A stretch of 64,000 nt of DNA from Chamaecyparis obtusa (lineage: Eukaryota > Streptophyta > Pinopsida > Cupressales > Cupressaceae): the NCBI GenBank assembly GCA_027943335.1, contig BSBK01002935.1, positions 271,001 to 335,000 on the forward strand. Reading direction: 5' to 3'. Positions 10,758-22,515 of this stretch are shown here, piece after piece. The notes under the pieces were generated by a model that was not told the DNA's origin, did no database searches, and worked only from the letters and a program-made list of their open reading frames with translations. Each line of letters opens with the position of its first letter. Positions within the stretch are counted from its first letter, which is position 1. A program made the translations under genes and the position numbers.

Positions 10758-11689
10758 TATTTATCATTTGATTTTCTTTAAAATTATTAAATTTTTACAG
10801 TTTACAAAGTTTATAATCTTTAGTTTGTATTTTTCTAAATTTTATGTGTAGATTTTTTTGGATCAAACTGAAATGGCTACTTTTTGTATCATTTGGTGGA
10901 TAGCAACAGAGCTCTTTAAGTTCCCTATTCTTTTTGTATCTTTCTTGTTCTTGAATAAATTTTTATCCCTCTTTTAATTAAAAAAAGTTTCATATTATTA
11001 TTTCTACTTTTCTCCTTTTTCTTTCTTGCTCTAACTCTTGTTCTCATGTCTTAATAATGAATCATCTACTTTGATAAGCAACAAATAATCTTAGTAATTA
11101 AATTCTGACAAAGATGATCTAATTACATTTTTGTGTCAATAGATTTAAGAAAATATTTAGATCTAAGAAGCATCTCCAAAAATAATTCATATGTACAAAA
11201 TTCATATGAGCTCCTATTAGAATTCTATGGCACTATTCTATCATGCAGTTTTGTGCAAGGCTTTCTTTAGATGTTAGTTTCAAATTTTTTGAACGATAAA
11301 TTGTTGTTAATTTTTTAAATTTTCTTAATTAAATTTGAATAAAAGATCACCAGTTAGCCTATAAACTTCTTAGCTAAATAAATATAGAAATAATATATCA
11401 TGTTTGTTTCAATTTTGTTTAAAATATTAAAATTTGTTTCAAAATACTATTAAAATTTTTTAAAAATAATAATCTTAATTTAAAATAACTTTTAAATAAA
11501 TAGAATAATATCAAACTAGGTCTCTCACTCTATTAAATGGATATATTTAAAGTAACTGTACTAATATAAATCTTTATTTAAATTTTGAAATCAACAATTT
11601 AATATTAAGCATGAAAAATTGAAATGTAAGACATATAATAATTTTTCACATACCAGAGAACTGAGACCACTTATATTATCTATTATCGT
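10758..11689. other. AT-rich intergenic DNA
   Basis: Low-complexity AT-rich sequence without a credible ORF or repeat structure. It could be the 5' UTR intron of the FAD2-like locus, read on the minus strand, but no internal signal confirms this. Confidence 0.4.
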
Positions 11690-12170
11690 TGATTATGCCG
11701 CATGAGTTTGCATGAACTCGGCAGTCTGCGCAATAGTCATCGCCATTATTGCCAGTACAACTCCCTCGCCGTGCCAGGTGTTTCTAAAGACAGCCCAATC
11801 AGGGAGATGGGGAGTTGCTATGTCGATAATTGATTTAAATAAGTGCAGATATACATTGCTATTACCGTGTCATTCTATTTTATGGGTAACAATACAATTA
11901 TCTGCAACAATGTACGTAATAAAGACATGCTATCGTTGATTTCAAGCCATTGAAATTATCGCTAACTTCACAATACGCTTTCTAAAATTTCGTTCATGGC
12001 AGAACAATCGACGACTCCTATGAAGGCCATTAAATAACATAAAACTAGTCTCCGAATGAATATTTCGCTTTCCAACTTTAAAATTCTTAACGCATTTGTT
12101 GTTACTTGGGAGGGTATAAAGCGGCAATTTCTTAAATTATTGTATTTTGTTGGAGGTATAGAGCATCCGG
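11690..12170. other. CpG-retaining block upstream of the FAD2-like pseudogene
   Basis: Between AT-rich flanks this block keeps many CpG dinucleotides (GCCGCATG, CTCGGCAGTC, CTCGCCGTGCC, TATCGTTG, TCGACGAC), which are scarce in the surrounding transposon DNA. It lies about 1 kb upstream of the desaturase start, where a promoter and non-coding first exon would be expected. Short ORFs on both strands show no recognisable protein. Promoter function is inferred only from position and composition. Confidence 0.35.
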
Positions 12171-12399
12171 AAATTAATTCTGATAAGTACTATCACCTTT
12201 GATGAAGATTGCTTTGATTTTGACCTCACATTTCTGATTCAACGATGAACTAACAATAAGTTTATGGAGGTCTGCTTGAGATGAAAGGTTGAGGGATTTT
12301 TGAATTGTATATCGTTTGGAGGGAAACTAAGGTTGGTAGGTAAGTTTGAATTTTACATAAACAAGAAAAATAAAAATTAAATAAAGTTATTTTAAATTA

Positions 12400-12987
12400 A
12401 TTTTTTTAATAGAACACATTAAAAATATAAGCAGCACAAGAGAAGGGGAGGGTCTAGAAGCATTAGGGTTTCTATAGTAGAAGAAGAAGTTGCAAATGGT
12501 GAAGATCAAGAGGTGTATAAAAAGGCTCCTACTCCACTAGGTTAATCGGTGTTATCTTTTTTTGTCTCATTGGCTATTGACCGGGACATTGTTAGCATAA
12601 TAGCTTTAGTTATCTCTGTAATACACGGATTTGATCTGCTCTCTCCATGATTACTAGATTTGAATTTCTGAAGCATAGGACTAACTAAGAATTGCATTAT
12701 TTTTTGCATCTTCCATCACTATAATTCATGTCCTTACAGTAGTTTTCATTAGTTCTTTCCTCATGTAGACTAGTGTATTTGCGAGCTCTATCCTTATTCA
12801 TTGCATACCTTGTTTAATGTGGTAGCTCTTTGGTGTAATGTATGAATTTTTTTTTCATTCAATTAATATAATTTTTGAGATTTTATTTGCAATGCCTTGA
12901 TTCTCTTTATTCTTTTGTTTCTTGTAAGTTTATTTTCTTCTTTCTTGTCACATATGTACTCTCATTACAAGTTGAATTTGAATTTCA
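12400..12987 (+). repeat. 3' part of a 5' LTR (Copia split at 13655)
   Basis: The right end is set by TTCA at 12987, followed two bases later by an initiator-Met-type primer site. A TATA box lies at 12516, preceded by GTTTCTATAGTAGAAG. The left end was not found. A degenerate Copia gag begins about 240 bp downstream, in the expected order LTR, primer site, gag. Confidence 0.55.
12516..12525 (+). promoter_or_regulatory. LTR TATA box
   Basis: TATAAAAAGG about 470 bp before the LTR end, a normal core-promoter position for a Copia LTR. Confidence 0.5.
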
Positions 12988-12989
12988 AA

Positions 12990-13001
12990 GAGTATTAGAG
13001 C
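12990..13001 (+). other. primer-binding site, initiator tRNA-Met type, degenerate
   Basis: GAGTATTAGAGC matches the canonical TGGTATCAGAGC at 9 of 12 positions and sits two bases after the LTR end, the standard plant spacing. Confidence 0.55.
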
Positions 13002-13230
13002 TTGATAATTAGAAAGGAGAAATATAAGTTTTAAATAGTAAGTACTAAATATACAATCTTTTGTAGAGATTGGAATTTCTAGTTTATTCTCTTCTCATGC
13101 GATGCAACTATTTTGCATCGAAGCCAAAGATTTTTCTTCAACTAAGAAGCAGAGGCTTCTATCAAATAGTTATGGAAATAAACGTTGAACATAATTATCC
13201 AGTTTAAAAAACAAAATATTTCAAAAGTAT

Positions 13231-13654
13231 GGATGACATGTATTGGTTTCCTATGCTTATTGATGTCTCCAAAACTACTTTTTTTATGTTAAAGAATGCA
13301 AAAATCCAAATAAAGTCGGGAAAACACTGAAGAATCCTTTTGGAATGAAAGATGAGATGCTGAGTCGCATTATTGAAATTCAGCTCAATTCATTATATCC
13401 AAGGAGTTTTGAAAATATTCAAGAATTCTTTACAAAGTTCAAAGCCTTATTACTTTAGCTAAAATGATGTAGAATAAAAAAAACCCAAGGAAGAGAGAAA
13501 ATTAATCCTTTCCGCTTTATCAAATTTATGCCTAGAATATGATGTGTTTGTGTCCACTTTCACACAATCAAGATTACAATAGGATAAAATTGGAAGATGT
13601 CTACACTCAAATATTTCATTGAGTACCTAATACATGATCAAGATAAGCTCATAA
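13231..13654 (+). pseudogene. Copia gag (UBN2-type), first part, interrupted by a Gypsy insertion
   Basis: The translation in shifting frames gives DEMLSRIIEIQLNSLYPRSF, then ENIQEFFTKFKALLL, ALSNLCLEYDVFVSTF and IEYLIHDQDKLI. This is the characteristic course of plant Copia gag (the motif FVSTF before a conserved HDQDKLI-like helix). Stops and at least one frameshift (about 13458-13500) break it. It ends abruptly at 13654, where the minus-strand Gypsy element begins, and the same gag resumes at 22516. Confidence 0.75.
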
Positions 13655-14465
13655 TGATGTAGTCAAGGGAGGATAAATTGCCAAAGGAGATGTCCAACCT
13701 TGTGCAGCTAGATATTACATAGTGGAAATGACAAGGCAAGACAACAAAAACACTAGAAAATTACATGTAATAAAACTTCATATCATAAGCTTGCAAGACA
13801 CTACCACATATTCAAGCAACAAGTAATATGCCTTCATACCTGTCTGGCTATAAGACCTACCCAGTTGCACCCTTACAATATGACTAAATCAACCCTTCAA
13901 TCCTTCATAGATATTATATATGGTCTCAAACTTAGAAACCGCTAAAAAATGAACTAGAACCCTACTTGTATACAAGATCGCTAGCCACAAGTCAATTTAT
14001 TCAATCACAATCTTGAAGATAAAGAAAATGTTTTACAAAAAATAGGGCAGGACCCAAATCCATAAGAGAAAACCCCAATAAGTATATCATGATGTGTGAT
14101 TGTACAAGGAGGTCAAACATGAACATAAACTCTAAATAATGTACCATGAGCAACTAAAACCCAGAATCTTCATCGTAAGATAGATCTCACCACCCTAACT
14201 ATAAGAATAGGAAATTGATATAGGACCAAACCCAATCAAAAGATAGATTTATCTAGAAACATCAGTTCAAGACATGGTCATAGACATAATATATTCATGA
14301 TATCAAGAACACATCATAGAAACTACATAAGATGGTGCACCAATTGGATTGAGCACACCTAGAAATAATAGAAACTATCCAACCAAAATAGTAAAAAAAC
14401 AAATTGAAAGAAAATATTTTTTGGTGATGCAAGATTGCCAACAACCCAAGGATGCTCTTGCATCA
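13655..14465 (-). repeat. 3' LTR of the nested Gypsy element
   Basis: 811 bp, TGATG...CATCA ends, colinear with 21705-22515 and clearly diverged by point changes and some small compensating indels. The plus-strand sequence just beyond 14465 shows no primer site, in line with this being the 3' LTR. Confidence 0.92.
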
Positions 14466-15099
14466 AACACCCTAGGTGAATAAAAGATGTTCCATAAAGG
14501 ATTTTATGAATATCTTGAGGGATTCAGGACATAAATCCCATGCTCATTTGAAACCCACATATCCTTGTTGTCTAAAAAATTCTTAATCTAAAAATGGATA
14601 CACATACTGTCCAAATACTATAATCCAATAGTGTACCTTCATTCATCTACTTTAGATCTTTTTCTATTCTCACAACCTTTATCTCAATTTCTCCTATAAT
14701 TAGAAACAATTGCCTACTTTCCTTTTTGTAGTTCAACTCCACTTATCACATCAGGTAACATCTTAGATCTTCACACAAGATCTTTCTGCTCAAATTAATT
14801 CAACTTTCTAATAACATGGTGCAAAATCCTATTATCTCTAGCATTGTTCCCTATTTATTTAGTTTTATTCATCATTTTCCCAATAAATTGTGCAATCTCA
14901 ATAACCTTATTAACAACCTGGTACAAATCCAACACCTTCTGATGTATATAAATTTGATCTTGTTAGGTGTAAGTCCTCATCACACTTAATTTCTTAGCTT
15001 TCCTTCCTCCTTCAAAGTAATTAAAGTAAACCTCTTTCCCTCCTCTATGATAGATACCACTTGCCTTTAACAAACATGAATAGCTCCAACATTATACTA
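14466..15099 (-). other. internal 3' region of the nested Gypsy element, no recognisable domain
   Basis: This 0.6-kb stretch lies between the protease end and the 3' LTR on the minus strand. I could not see any RT, RNase H or integrase motif. It probably spans a deletion junction that removed the rest of pol. Confidence 0.5.
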
Positions 15100-16215
15100 C
15101 CAAGGTCTACCCAACAAGACATGGCAACAAGCCATATCCACAACATCACACAACACCTCATCCTCATATGGACCAATATTAAACTTAATTCAGCATTGAT
15201 CTTTCACCTCCACCATGTGATCATCCTAAAACCAAACTATCTTATAGGGAAAAAATTTCTTAAGTCTCCTCAAACACAACTTTTGTACCATCTCCTTTCA
15301 TACAAGATTTTTTTACTACCACTGTCTATAATCAATTTACAACATTTACCTCTTAATTTATAGATTGTCTTAAACAATTGGCTTGTCTACTTAGGCTCTG
15401 GTCCTTTGGTGGTCAAAATTACTCTCATAAAAATCAGAGATTCTCTAATCTGAAGTTCTACTTCATTTCCAAAAATTTCTCCTTCTACCTATTTCTCATG
15501 TGCCACTAATTTTTGTTTGTCTGTGCTAAAACTACTTGAGCATTGGAAATCTCTATGTCCAATATTTAATCATTTGAAACAAGTGGCTTTGAAATTCATG
15601 TTGCCTCTACATCTGACATAAATCTTCTGATCAAATTCTTCTTTAATCATCAATTTATCCATACCCTTATCATTCACCAGTTCATCCCTAATGCTAGGGG
15701 TAACTTATCTTCTTGTTAACTTATCTACTACCTTCATGTCATATTGATATCATCATCAATTGTACTGATCCTCAACATACTTAACTCATCTTGAATATTA
15801 AGCCTCAAGCCATTGACATACTTGGCCAAATTTTCCTTAGATGAATTTTTGTGCCTGGATATAATTGTCATCTTGTAGAACTCCTCAATATAATTCTTCA
15901 CATTTAAGTCTTTTTTCTTCAAACTTTACAACTTCTTGAATAATTCTAGTTCATAATCTTTCAGTTTGAACTTATCCTTAAGTCTAGAAACTATAACTCT
16001 CAATCTAGTGATCTTAGTTTCACCATTATCCTCTCTATCTTTCTGTAATTCCTTCCATTATAAGGAAGTATGACCCTTCAATTTAGTTTGTGATACCCTA
16101 ACTCTCTATGGATCCACAATATTTTCAAATTTAAAGTAGTCTCCTAGTTTATTAACCCAACCTATCAAATACTTTGGATGCATTGAACCAAAAAAATAAA
16201 AAATACGTATTCTAT
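15100..16215 (-). pseudogene. Gypsy gag (main part), zinc knuckle and protease, decayed
   Basis: Reading the minus strand downward from 16215: FFGSMHPKYLIGWVNKLGDYF (about 16180), LKGHTSL and WKELQKDRE (about 16060), LKDKFKLKDYELELFKKL (about 15950), then an open stretch at 15922-15734 with NVKNYIEEFYKMTI and VNGLRLNIQDELS. These are typical Ty3/Gypsy retrotransposon gag motifs. A broken zinc knuckle (CFK, NIGH, FQC) is near 15560. The protease follows: KLIIDSGS at 15342-15318, then DEVLCDVV and VLLGRPW at about 15105. Several in-frame stops show it is dead. The N-terminal part of gag lies at 21243-21028, beyond the inserted element. Confidence 0.85.
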
Positions 16216-16220
16216 GATTC
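16216..16220. repeat. target-site duplication GATTC (left copy)
   Basis: GATTC directly before the LTR at 16221. An identical GATTC follows the other LTR at 21023-21027. Confidence 0.9.
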
Positions 16221-17654
16221 TGTAAAATATAAAAATATATAAAATATATTTTTATAGTTTTTATGTTAAAATGGTATGTGATGTGTTCTGAGTTTTTGTG
16301 TGAAAATGTTGTGGACATATAAAACTAATAAAATATAAACACTTATCTTGAAAGGAAGTAGATTCGAAAATCATTATTTTCTAGTGTCTGTACTCATTTT
16401 AAAGAAATTCTGGAACCACATCTAGCCTAGAAAAACAAAGATAGGGAAAACCTAGAAAGCGTTTACTCTTCTAGGAAAGGTTGACCTTAACTCACAAGGA
16501 AATTTCACCCTTGACCCCAAAATTTTGACCTTAACCTGCACTACTCCGATGGAAATTTTGTTTGCAGATCCCAAAAGTTTGCTAAAAAGGGTACTTAGAT
16601 CCATTCTGTAATTTGTTGTTCCACACTTGTATTTGCAAGAAAAAGGGTTTTGTTGTCTGGATTAGGGGTTTTCCTTGGTCAAACCCCAATTTCAGAATCA
16701 ACCTTAAAATATAATTAAAATTGTGAATGTTAGCAAGTAGTAGAAGTAGATCTAACAATGAAGCTATGATATTCTATAGATATGCAATTGTATTTGAAAT
16801 GTAAAAAAATATATTAACATGAAAGCTTAGACTCAACATCAAAAACCATAAATTTAAATCAAAATCTCCATGATTGTATGCTTGAAATCCACCTTGAAAG
16901 AATAATGAATAGATCTTGAAGATGAACAAAAGATCTTGAAGGGAGATCACACCACCATGATGGATAGATCTGGGATTTGAATGATGAATCTTGAATGCTT
17001 GAACCAAATCCTATCAAAGGCTTGAGTGCTTGAATCCTTGATCTTGAATGGATAACTTGAATGGTTGAATAGATGATTGTTTGAATGCTTGCTTTTTCAT
17101 GTGCTTGATGTGTGAATGTGATACTCATGAATATTTGATGGATCATGGAAAACTTGATGGAGAAAATGAGAGGAGGAGGCTTCCTTTTATAGTGATCTAG
17201 GGCACAAACTTCTATAGAGGCTGACATAGGGGAAATAAATTCCCATTTAAGCCTATACCCTTGGAAGTGGACCTAAATTAAATATAATCTAAGAGTTTAC
17301 CATTTCAAAGCTAGAAACAACCGACCCAAAAGTGGGAAATAAAACTTTCCAAAACCCAACATCCGGAAACCTTCAAAATTTGAAATTTGGACCTGGGCTC
17401 AGGGCCAATGTCAACCTTGACCTAGGTTAGGGTCGAGATTGACCTTGACCTAGAAGGTTGACCTTGACCCTAAGGTCAAGAACCTCAAATTCATAGTGCC
17501 AAGTGCCAAAAATAAGCTGGAAATAAGGGGAAAACAGGCCAAAATAAGTGAAAAAGTCAAAGAGCTATTCTATGCATTGGACATGGCCCCAAACCACCTA
17601 CTCGAAGGGCTAAACCACTCATAAATGGAAGTGCTTTGATTTTTTGATGCTACA
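16221..17654 (-). repeat. 3' LTR of the small nested element
   Basis: 1434 bp, aligned by eye with 19578-21022 along its full length. Rich in GACCTTGACCTAGG-type repeats near 17400-17480 and CTTGAATG-type repeats near 16990-17100. The many open stretches inside it on the minus strand are not genes. Confidence 0.92.
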
Positions 17655-19556
17655 TTTAGGCCCTACTTTAGCAAGAGTATGGATTCAATGCAAACTCTTG
17701 GTAAAGGAGAAGAAAGATTTCAGTAGATCAAAATGAGCTAGAATATCACCTAATTGAGGACATGAGCCCCCAAGCCAAGGATCCTAACTCAACATACACA
17801 CACGAGGGTGTGAAAACAAATAAATAAAGCTAAAAGACACAAAAAGAGGGGTTAGTACAAAAAAAACCCAAATCAACTAGTAAAGGAAACCTTGCTAAGA
17901 AATGCTTCCTATACTAATATCATATTTTGAAAGCTATCATAAAATCATAAATTATTAAATAGGAAAGACAAGAGAAACTTTATAAATAACATAGCTTCAT
18001 TATCACATCCTACTAGCATGAAAGTGAAAAGAGAGAAAAGAGAGAGAGTGATTACCTCACCTAGTAAGATGCCCAACTTACCATGAATCACCAAGGAGGT
18101 AGAGGGAAATAGGTAGCCAACCCTGATAGTTCACCCAAAAACTATGCTTTTCAATTGTAATGTATCTTCTAAAAGCTTTTGGAATACCCATAGATACACA
18201 TTCTTGTATCACTATGGAATATAAAATGTGTATCCCTTTTTGATTTAGCAATTTATGTCTATTACCTTCCACAGATTTAGCATTTTTAAACTTGAAAATG
18301 CATGTCTCTTCAGGATTTAGCAACTTATGTACATTTCCTTCAGAGGATTTAGCATATTGAAAATTGAAAATGTGTGTCTCTTCAGGATTTAGCAACTTAT
18401 GTGAATTACCTTCTGAGGATTTAGCATATTGAAAATTGAAAAATGTGTGTCTCTTGAGGATTTAGAAACTTATGTGTGTTACCTTTGGAGGATTTAGCAT
18501 ATTCAAAATTAAAAACTATAGTATAAGGGAGACCCTATATATACCCCCCTCTTTATTATGGCTACTAGCTAGACAAGATAAGGAAGAGAAAGAGGATACC
18601 TACTTCAAAAAGTAAGGAGATGTCCTATTAACAATAATGTATAATATATTCTTAGTGAAGAGTAGTGACCCTTACATCGAATAACATAGATAATAGTGAA
18701 AAAGGATATGTCATTTATGGAAAAAGGATCCTTAAAGAGAAAGAGATCTTATCAACAAGACCCCCACCATAGAGGAGTGCTTTGAATAAAATATCATCTT
18801 TCAAAGAAAAATAGAGAAGGATGCAAGATTCAATCAACAAGCCCCTTGTGATCAAGAGGAAGAGGAAGAGGAATCTTAGAATGAAGGAATAAAACTCTAA
18901 CCCTAAAGCAAGGGCAAGAGTTTATAAAGAAAATTTGTAAAATAAAGAATAGGTGATGACCTAGGACACAAACCTCTCACATAAAAGGATATCCATAGCC
19001 AAAACCTCAGTCAGTATAATGAAATAATATTAAAAGAATTCTTGCACATCTGCATCATGAACCATAGTTTGAAACTCACCAAAAGTGTGGGAAGAACTAG
19101 GATTAGCAGATGGAGAAATAGGAACAAGAATATTAGGAATGTTAGGAATCATATTAGGAAGGATAGGAGTAGGATTAGCAAGATTATGAACTAGATTAAA
19201 GGAATGATAGGATAAGAATTAGGAAGATTAGGTGATGGTGTATCATCTACCATATTCTTCACATAGTCCAAAAGAGTAATAAGTCCACCACAAAACTCCT
19301 TAGTGAATGTTCTGAAAGTAGGAAGACTAGTATTAGTCAATCTCATAATAGCCTAAGCAAGGGAGACATGAAGAGTGACAAACATAATGAAATGGATGAT
19401 AATCTCATAAACATCATAAGTAATATATAGAGATGTTAAGATAAGAATGATAAAGAAAATAGCCATACTCCAAAGCATCTTAAAGATCTTCATAGTGAAT
19501 AAAATGCAAGAAATGAAATAAAGAATCCAATGCCAGAAAAGAAGAAGAAAGAGTTG
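17655..19556 (-). other. internal region of the small nested LTR element, no pol
   Basis: About 1.9 kb without gag, protease, RT or integrase motifs. The only notable structure is the 72-bp repeat array at 18242-18515, inside a 105-codon minus-strand ORF (18395-18078). Runs of GGAAGATTAGGA-like purine-rich repeats occur near 19080-19240. Confidence 0.6.
18242..18515 (-). repeat. 72-bp tandem repeat array, nearly four units, coding-compatible
   Basis: Units start at 18242, 18314, 18386 and 18459, each beginning GATTTAG, with lengths 72, 72, 73 and a partial last unit. On the minus strand a 72-bp unit is 24 codons and two to three units stay in one frame, giving repeats of KLLNPEETHIFNFQYAKS. 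The 73-bp unit shifts the frame. Whether any peptide is made is unknown. Confidence 0.8.
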
Positions 19557-19574
19557 TCTATCGCGGGTTCACCA
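19557..19574 (-). other. primer-binding site of the small nested element
   Basis: Three bases inside the right LTR, the minus strand reads TGGTGAACCCGCGATAGA. The first 11 bases equal, as I recall it, the complement of the 3' end of plant tRNA-Trp. The tRNA assignment needs checking; the TGG start and position are seen directly. Confidence 0.6.
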
Positions 19575-19577
19575 AAA

Positions 19578-21022
19578 TGTAAAATATAAAAATATATAAA
19601 ATATACTTTTATATTTTTTATGTGAAAATGGTATGTGATGTGTTTTGAGTTTTTGTGTAAAAATGTTGTGGACATATAAAACTAATAAAATATAAACATT
19701 TATCTTGAAAAGTAGAAGATTCAGAAATCACTATTTTCTAGTGTCTATACTCAGTTTCAGGAAATTCTGCAACTAGATCTAGCCTAGAAACATAGAGATA
19801 GAGAAAACCTAGAAACCTCTTTTCTTTTTTAAGAAAGGTCATCCTTAACCCATAGGGAAATGTCACCCTTGATCCCAAAATGTCGACCTTAACATGCACC
19901 GCTCTGACGGAAATTCTATTAGTGGATCCTGAAAGTTTTCCAAAAAGGGTACTCAGATCCATTCTGTAATTTGTTGTTCCACAGATGCACCTACAAGAAA
20001 AAGGTTTTTGTTTTTTGCATGAGGGTCTTTCCTTGGTCAAACCCATGTTTTAGAATCAACCTTAAAATATAATTGAAATTGAAAATGCTAGCAAGTAGTA
20101 GAATTATATGTAACAACGAAGCTATGATACTCAATAGATGTGTAATTGTATTTAAAATGTAAACAAGTATATTAATATGAAAGATTAGACTCAAAAAAAA
20201 AAACCATAAATTTAAATGAAACCTCCATGATTGTATGCTTGATATCCACCTTGAAAGAAGAATGAATAGATCTTGAAGATGAAAAAAGGATCTTGAAGGA
20301 AGATCACACCATCATTATGTATAGGTCCAGGGTTTCAATGAGGAATCTTCAATGCTTGAACCAAATCCTTTCAAAGGCTTGAGTTATTTAATCCTTTATA
20401 TTCAATGGAGAACTTGAACACTTGAATAGATGATTTCTTAAATGTTTTCTTGTTCATGTGCTTGATGTGTGAATGTGATATTCATGAATATTCGATGGAT
20501 CATAGAAAACTTGATGGAGAAAATGAGCGGAGGAGGCTTCCTTTTATAGTGATCTAGGGAACAAACTTCTAGACACACTGACATAGGCAAAATAAATTCC
20601 CATTTAAGCCTATACCCTTGGAAGTGGACCTAGATTAAATATAATTTAAAAGTTTACCATTTTGAAGCCTGAAATAGCCAACCTAGAAGTGGGAAGTAAA
20701 ACTTTACAAAACCCAAAATTTGGAAACCCTCAAAATTTTAAATTGGAACCCTAGGTCAAGGTCAAGGTCAACCTTGACCTAGGTTAGGGTCGAGGTTGAC
20801 CTTGTCTTAAAAGTTTGACATTCACCTTGAGGTCAAGAACCTTAAATTCACAGTGCTAGGTGCCAGAAACAAGCTAGAAATAAGTGGAAAATAGAGTATA
20901 ACAAGGGAAAAATATAGAAACAAGTCAAAGACCTACTCAAGACATTTGACATGACCCCAAACCACCTAATCAGAGGGCTAAACTAGTCATAAATGGAAGT
21001 TCTTCCATTTTCTGATGCTACA
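19578..21022 (-). repeat. 5' LTR of the small nested element
   Basis: 1445 bp, TGTAAAATAT...TACA on the plus strand. Followed at 21023-21027 by GATTC, the right copy of the target duplication. Confidence 0.92.
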
Positions 21023-21027
21023 GATTC

Positions 21028-21243
21028 TTACCTATTTTTGTCATAACTAGATTCATAATCATCCTTCTCCTATAGGCATCTCAACTTCTACTATTTGAAA
21101 ACCTTTAGTGGCCTCCTCATATTCATCTAAATTCTTATGATTCATCTTGATGCCATCCAAATGATTTTTTTTGTCCTTATATTATTTCTGAATTCCTCCA
21201 TGATTTTCTCTAGCCTTCTAGGATTCACTCTTCTCTGAGACAT
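21028..21243 (-). pseudogene. Gypsy gag N-terminus, separated from the rest by the nested insertion
   Basis: On the minus strand an ATG at 21243 begins MSQRRVNPRRLEKIMEEF, a Gypsy gag-like N-terminus about 450 bp downstream of the primer site. The coding sequence runs to the GATTC insertion point at 21027 and continues at 16220. Stops are present after about codon 34. Confidence 0.65.
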
Positions 21244-21690
21244 GATTACAAAGATGGTATTCATCAATCTCCTCAGGTTCATCAATCTGATTACTAATGT
21301 TGATTTCCCTAATCTAATCAAATAATATACCAACACAAAAGATCTTCCTCAAGAAACTAGGCTAACCGATAACTTATAAACTATGAATCACACTTCTAAT
21401 TACTTACCAACCCTTGTAGTAGGTCCTACTCCATTCTAGGTTGGATCTTTCTACTACCACTCGACAACTAGAAATTTCAAGATCAGAAACTACTAAAACT
21501 TGATCTAATTAATCCCATCATTTTTGTCTCCCTCTTTTATGTCATTCAACAAAAAAACCTATTACTAACCACCTTGCACCAACCAAAGGTCGATTTAGGT
21601 CAAATTCACAATTCTATCATCCAACAAACAATAAGGAATAATACACGCAAGAGTAGTAACTCTATTCTATGCAAGTCAGATCCATAACTA

Positions 21691-21702
21691 GATCTAATAC
21701 CA
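21691..21702 (-). other. primer-binding site, initiator tRNA-Met type (Gypsy element)
   Basis: Two bases inside the right LTR the minus strand reads TGGTATTAGATC, close to the canonical TGGTATCAGAGC (10 of 12). This fixes the orientation of the 13655-22515 element. Confidence 0.75.
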
Positions 21703-21704
21703 CT

Positions 21705-22515
21705 TGATGTAGTCAAAGGAGGATAAATTCCAAAAGGAGATGTACAATCTTATAGCTAGTGATTACATTTTGGAAATGACAAGAAAATACAACAAAAAAA
21801 CTAAAAAATAACATAGAATCATACTTCATATAATAAGCTTGCAGGAAGCTACCACAAATTCGATCAACAATCAATCCACCTCCATACATGCTAGACTATA
21901 AGTTCTACCCATTTGCAACCTTATAATATGACTAGGTAAACCCTTTTATCCTTCACATATATTCTTTATGCTCTCATCTTTAGCACCCCCTTAAATACCA
22001 AAGTAGAACTCTACTTCTATACAAGATCACTAGCCACAAGTTGGCTTATCCAATCACAATCTCCAATATAAAGAAAACATTTTACAAAAAATAGGGTAGG
22101 ACCCAAATTCATAAGAACAAAACCCAATAAGTATATCATGATGTGTGATTTTATAAGGAGGTCTTCCAAGAATATAAGAATATCAAAAAATGTGCCACAA
22201 GAAACCACAAACTATGAATCTTCTTGGCATGCCAAATCTTGCCACCCTAGCCATAAGAATAGGAAACCAATATAAGACCAAACACTATCATAAGATATAT
22301 TTATCTAGAATCATCAAATAGAGACATGATCATATACATAACATATTCATGATGTTAATAACACATCATATAAATCACATAAGATGATGTACCAAATGAA
22401 TCGACCATACTAGAAATAATAGAAACTTCCTAGCTAGAATATTAAACAAATAAACCAAAAGGAAATATTTTTGGTGTTTGAGTATTACCAATGGCCAACG
22501 GACTATCTTGCATCA
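21705..22515 (-). repeat. 5' LTR of the nested Gypsy element
   Basis: 811 bp, TGATGTAGTC...CTTGCATCA, followed by CATAA (22516-22520), the same five bases that precede the partner LTR. Confidence 0.92.

Larger units (their letters stand above)
16221..21022 (-). mobile_element. small non-autonomous LTR element nested inside the Gypsy gag
   Basis: Direct repeats at 16221-17654 (1434 bp) and 19578-21022 (1445 bp) begin TGTAAAATATAAAA and end GATGCTACA. They are flanked by perfect GATTC duplications, and the interrupted gag is readable on both sides. A primer-site-like sequence next to the right LTR gives minus orientation. The internal region is only 1.9 kb and encodes no gag or pol, so the element must have been mobilised in trans. 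It holds a set of 72-bp tandem repeats. Confidence 0.93.
13655..22515 (-). mobile_element. Gypsy-type LTR element, gag-protease only, with perfect 5-bp target duplication
   Basis: Two direct repeats of exactly 811 bp (13655-14465 and 21705-22515) start TGATGTAGTC and end TTGCATCA. The 5 bp before the left LTR (13650-13654) and after the right LTR (22516-22520) are both CATAA. A Met-type primer site next to the right LTR fixes minus-strand orientation. Inside, gag, a zinc knuckle and a Gypsy aspartic protease are readable, but I see no RT, RNase H or integrase. The remaining internal DNA outside the nested element is only about 2.4 kb, so the element was internally deleted or non-autonomous. 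It is itself split by 16221-21022. Confidence 0.93.

Noticed and set aside
16859..17227. 122-codon minus-strand ORF
   Set aside because: Inside an LTR with CTTGAATG-type repeats; the matching LTR copy does not keep it open.
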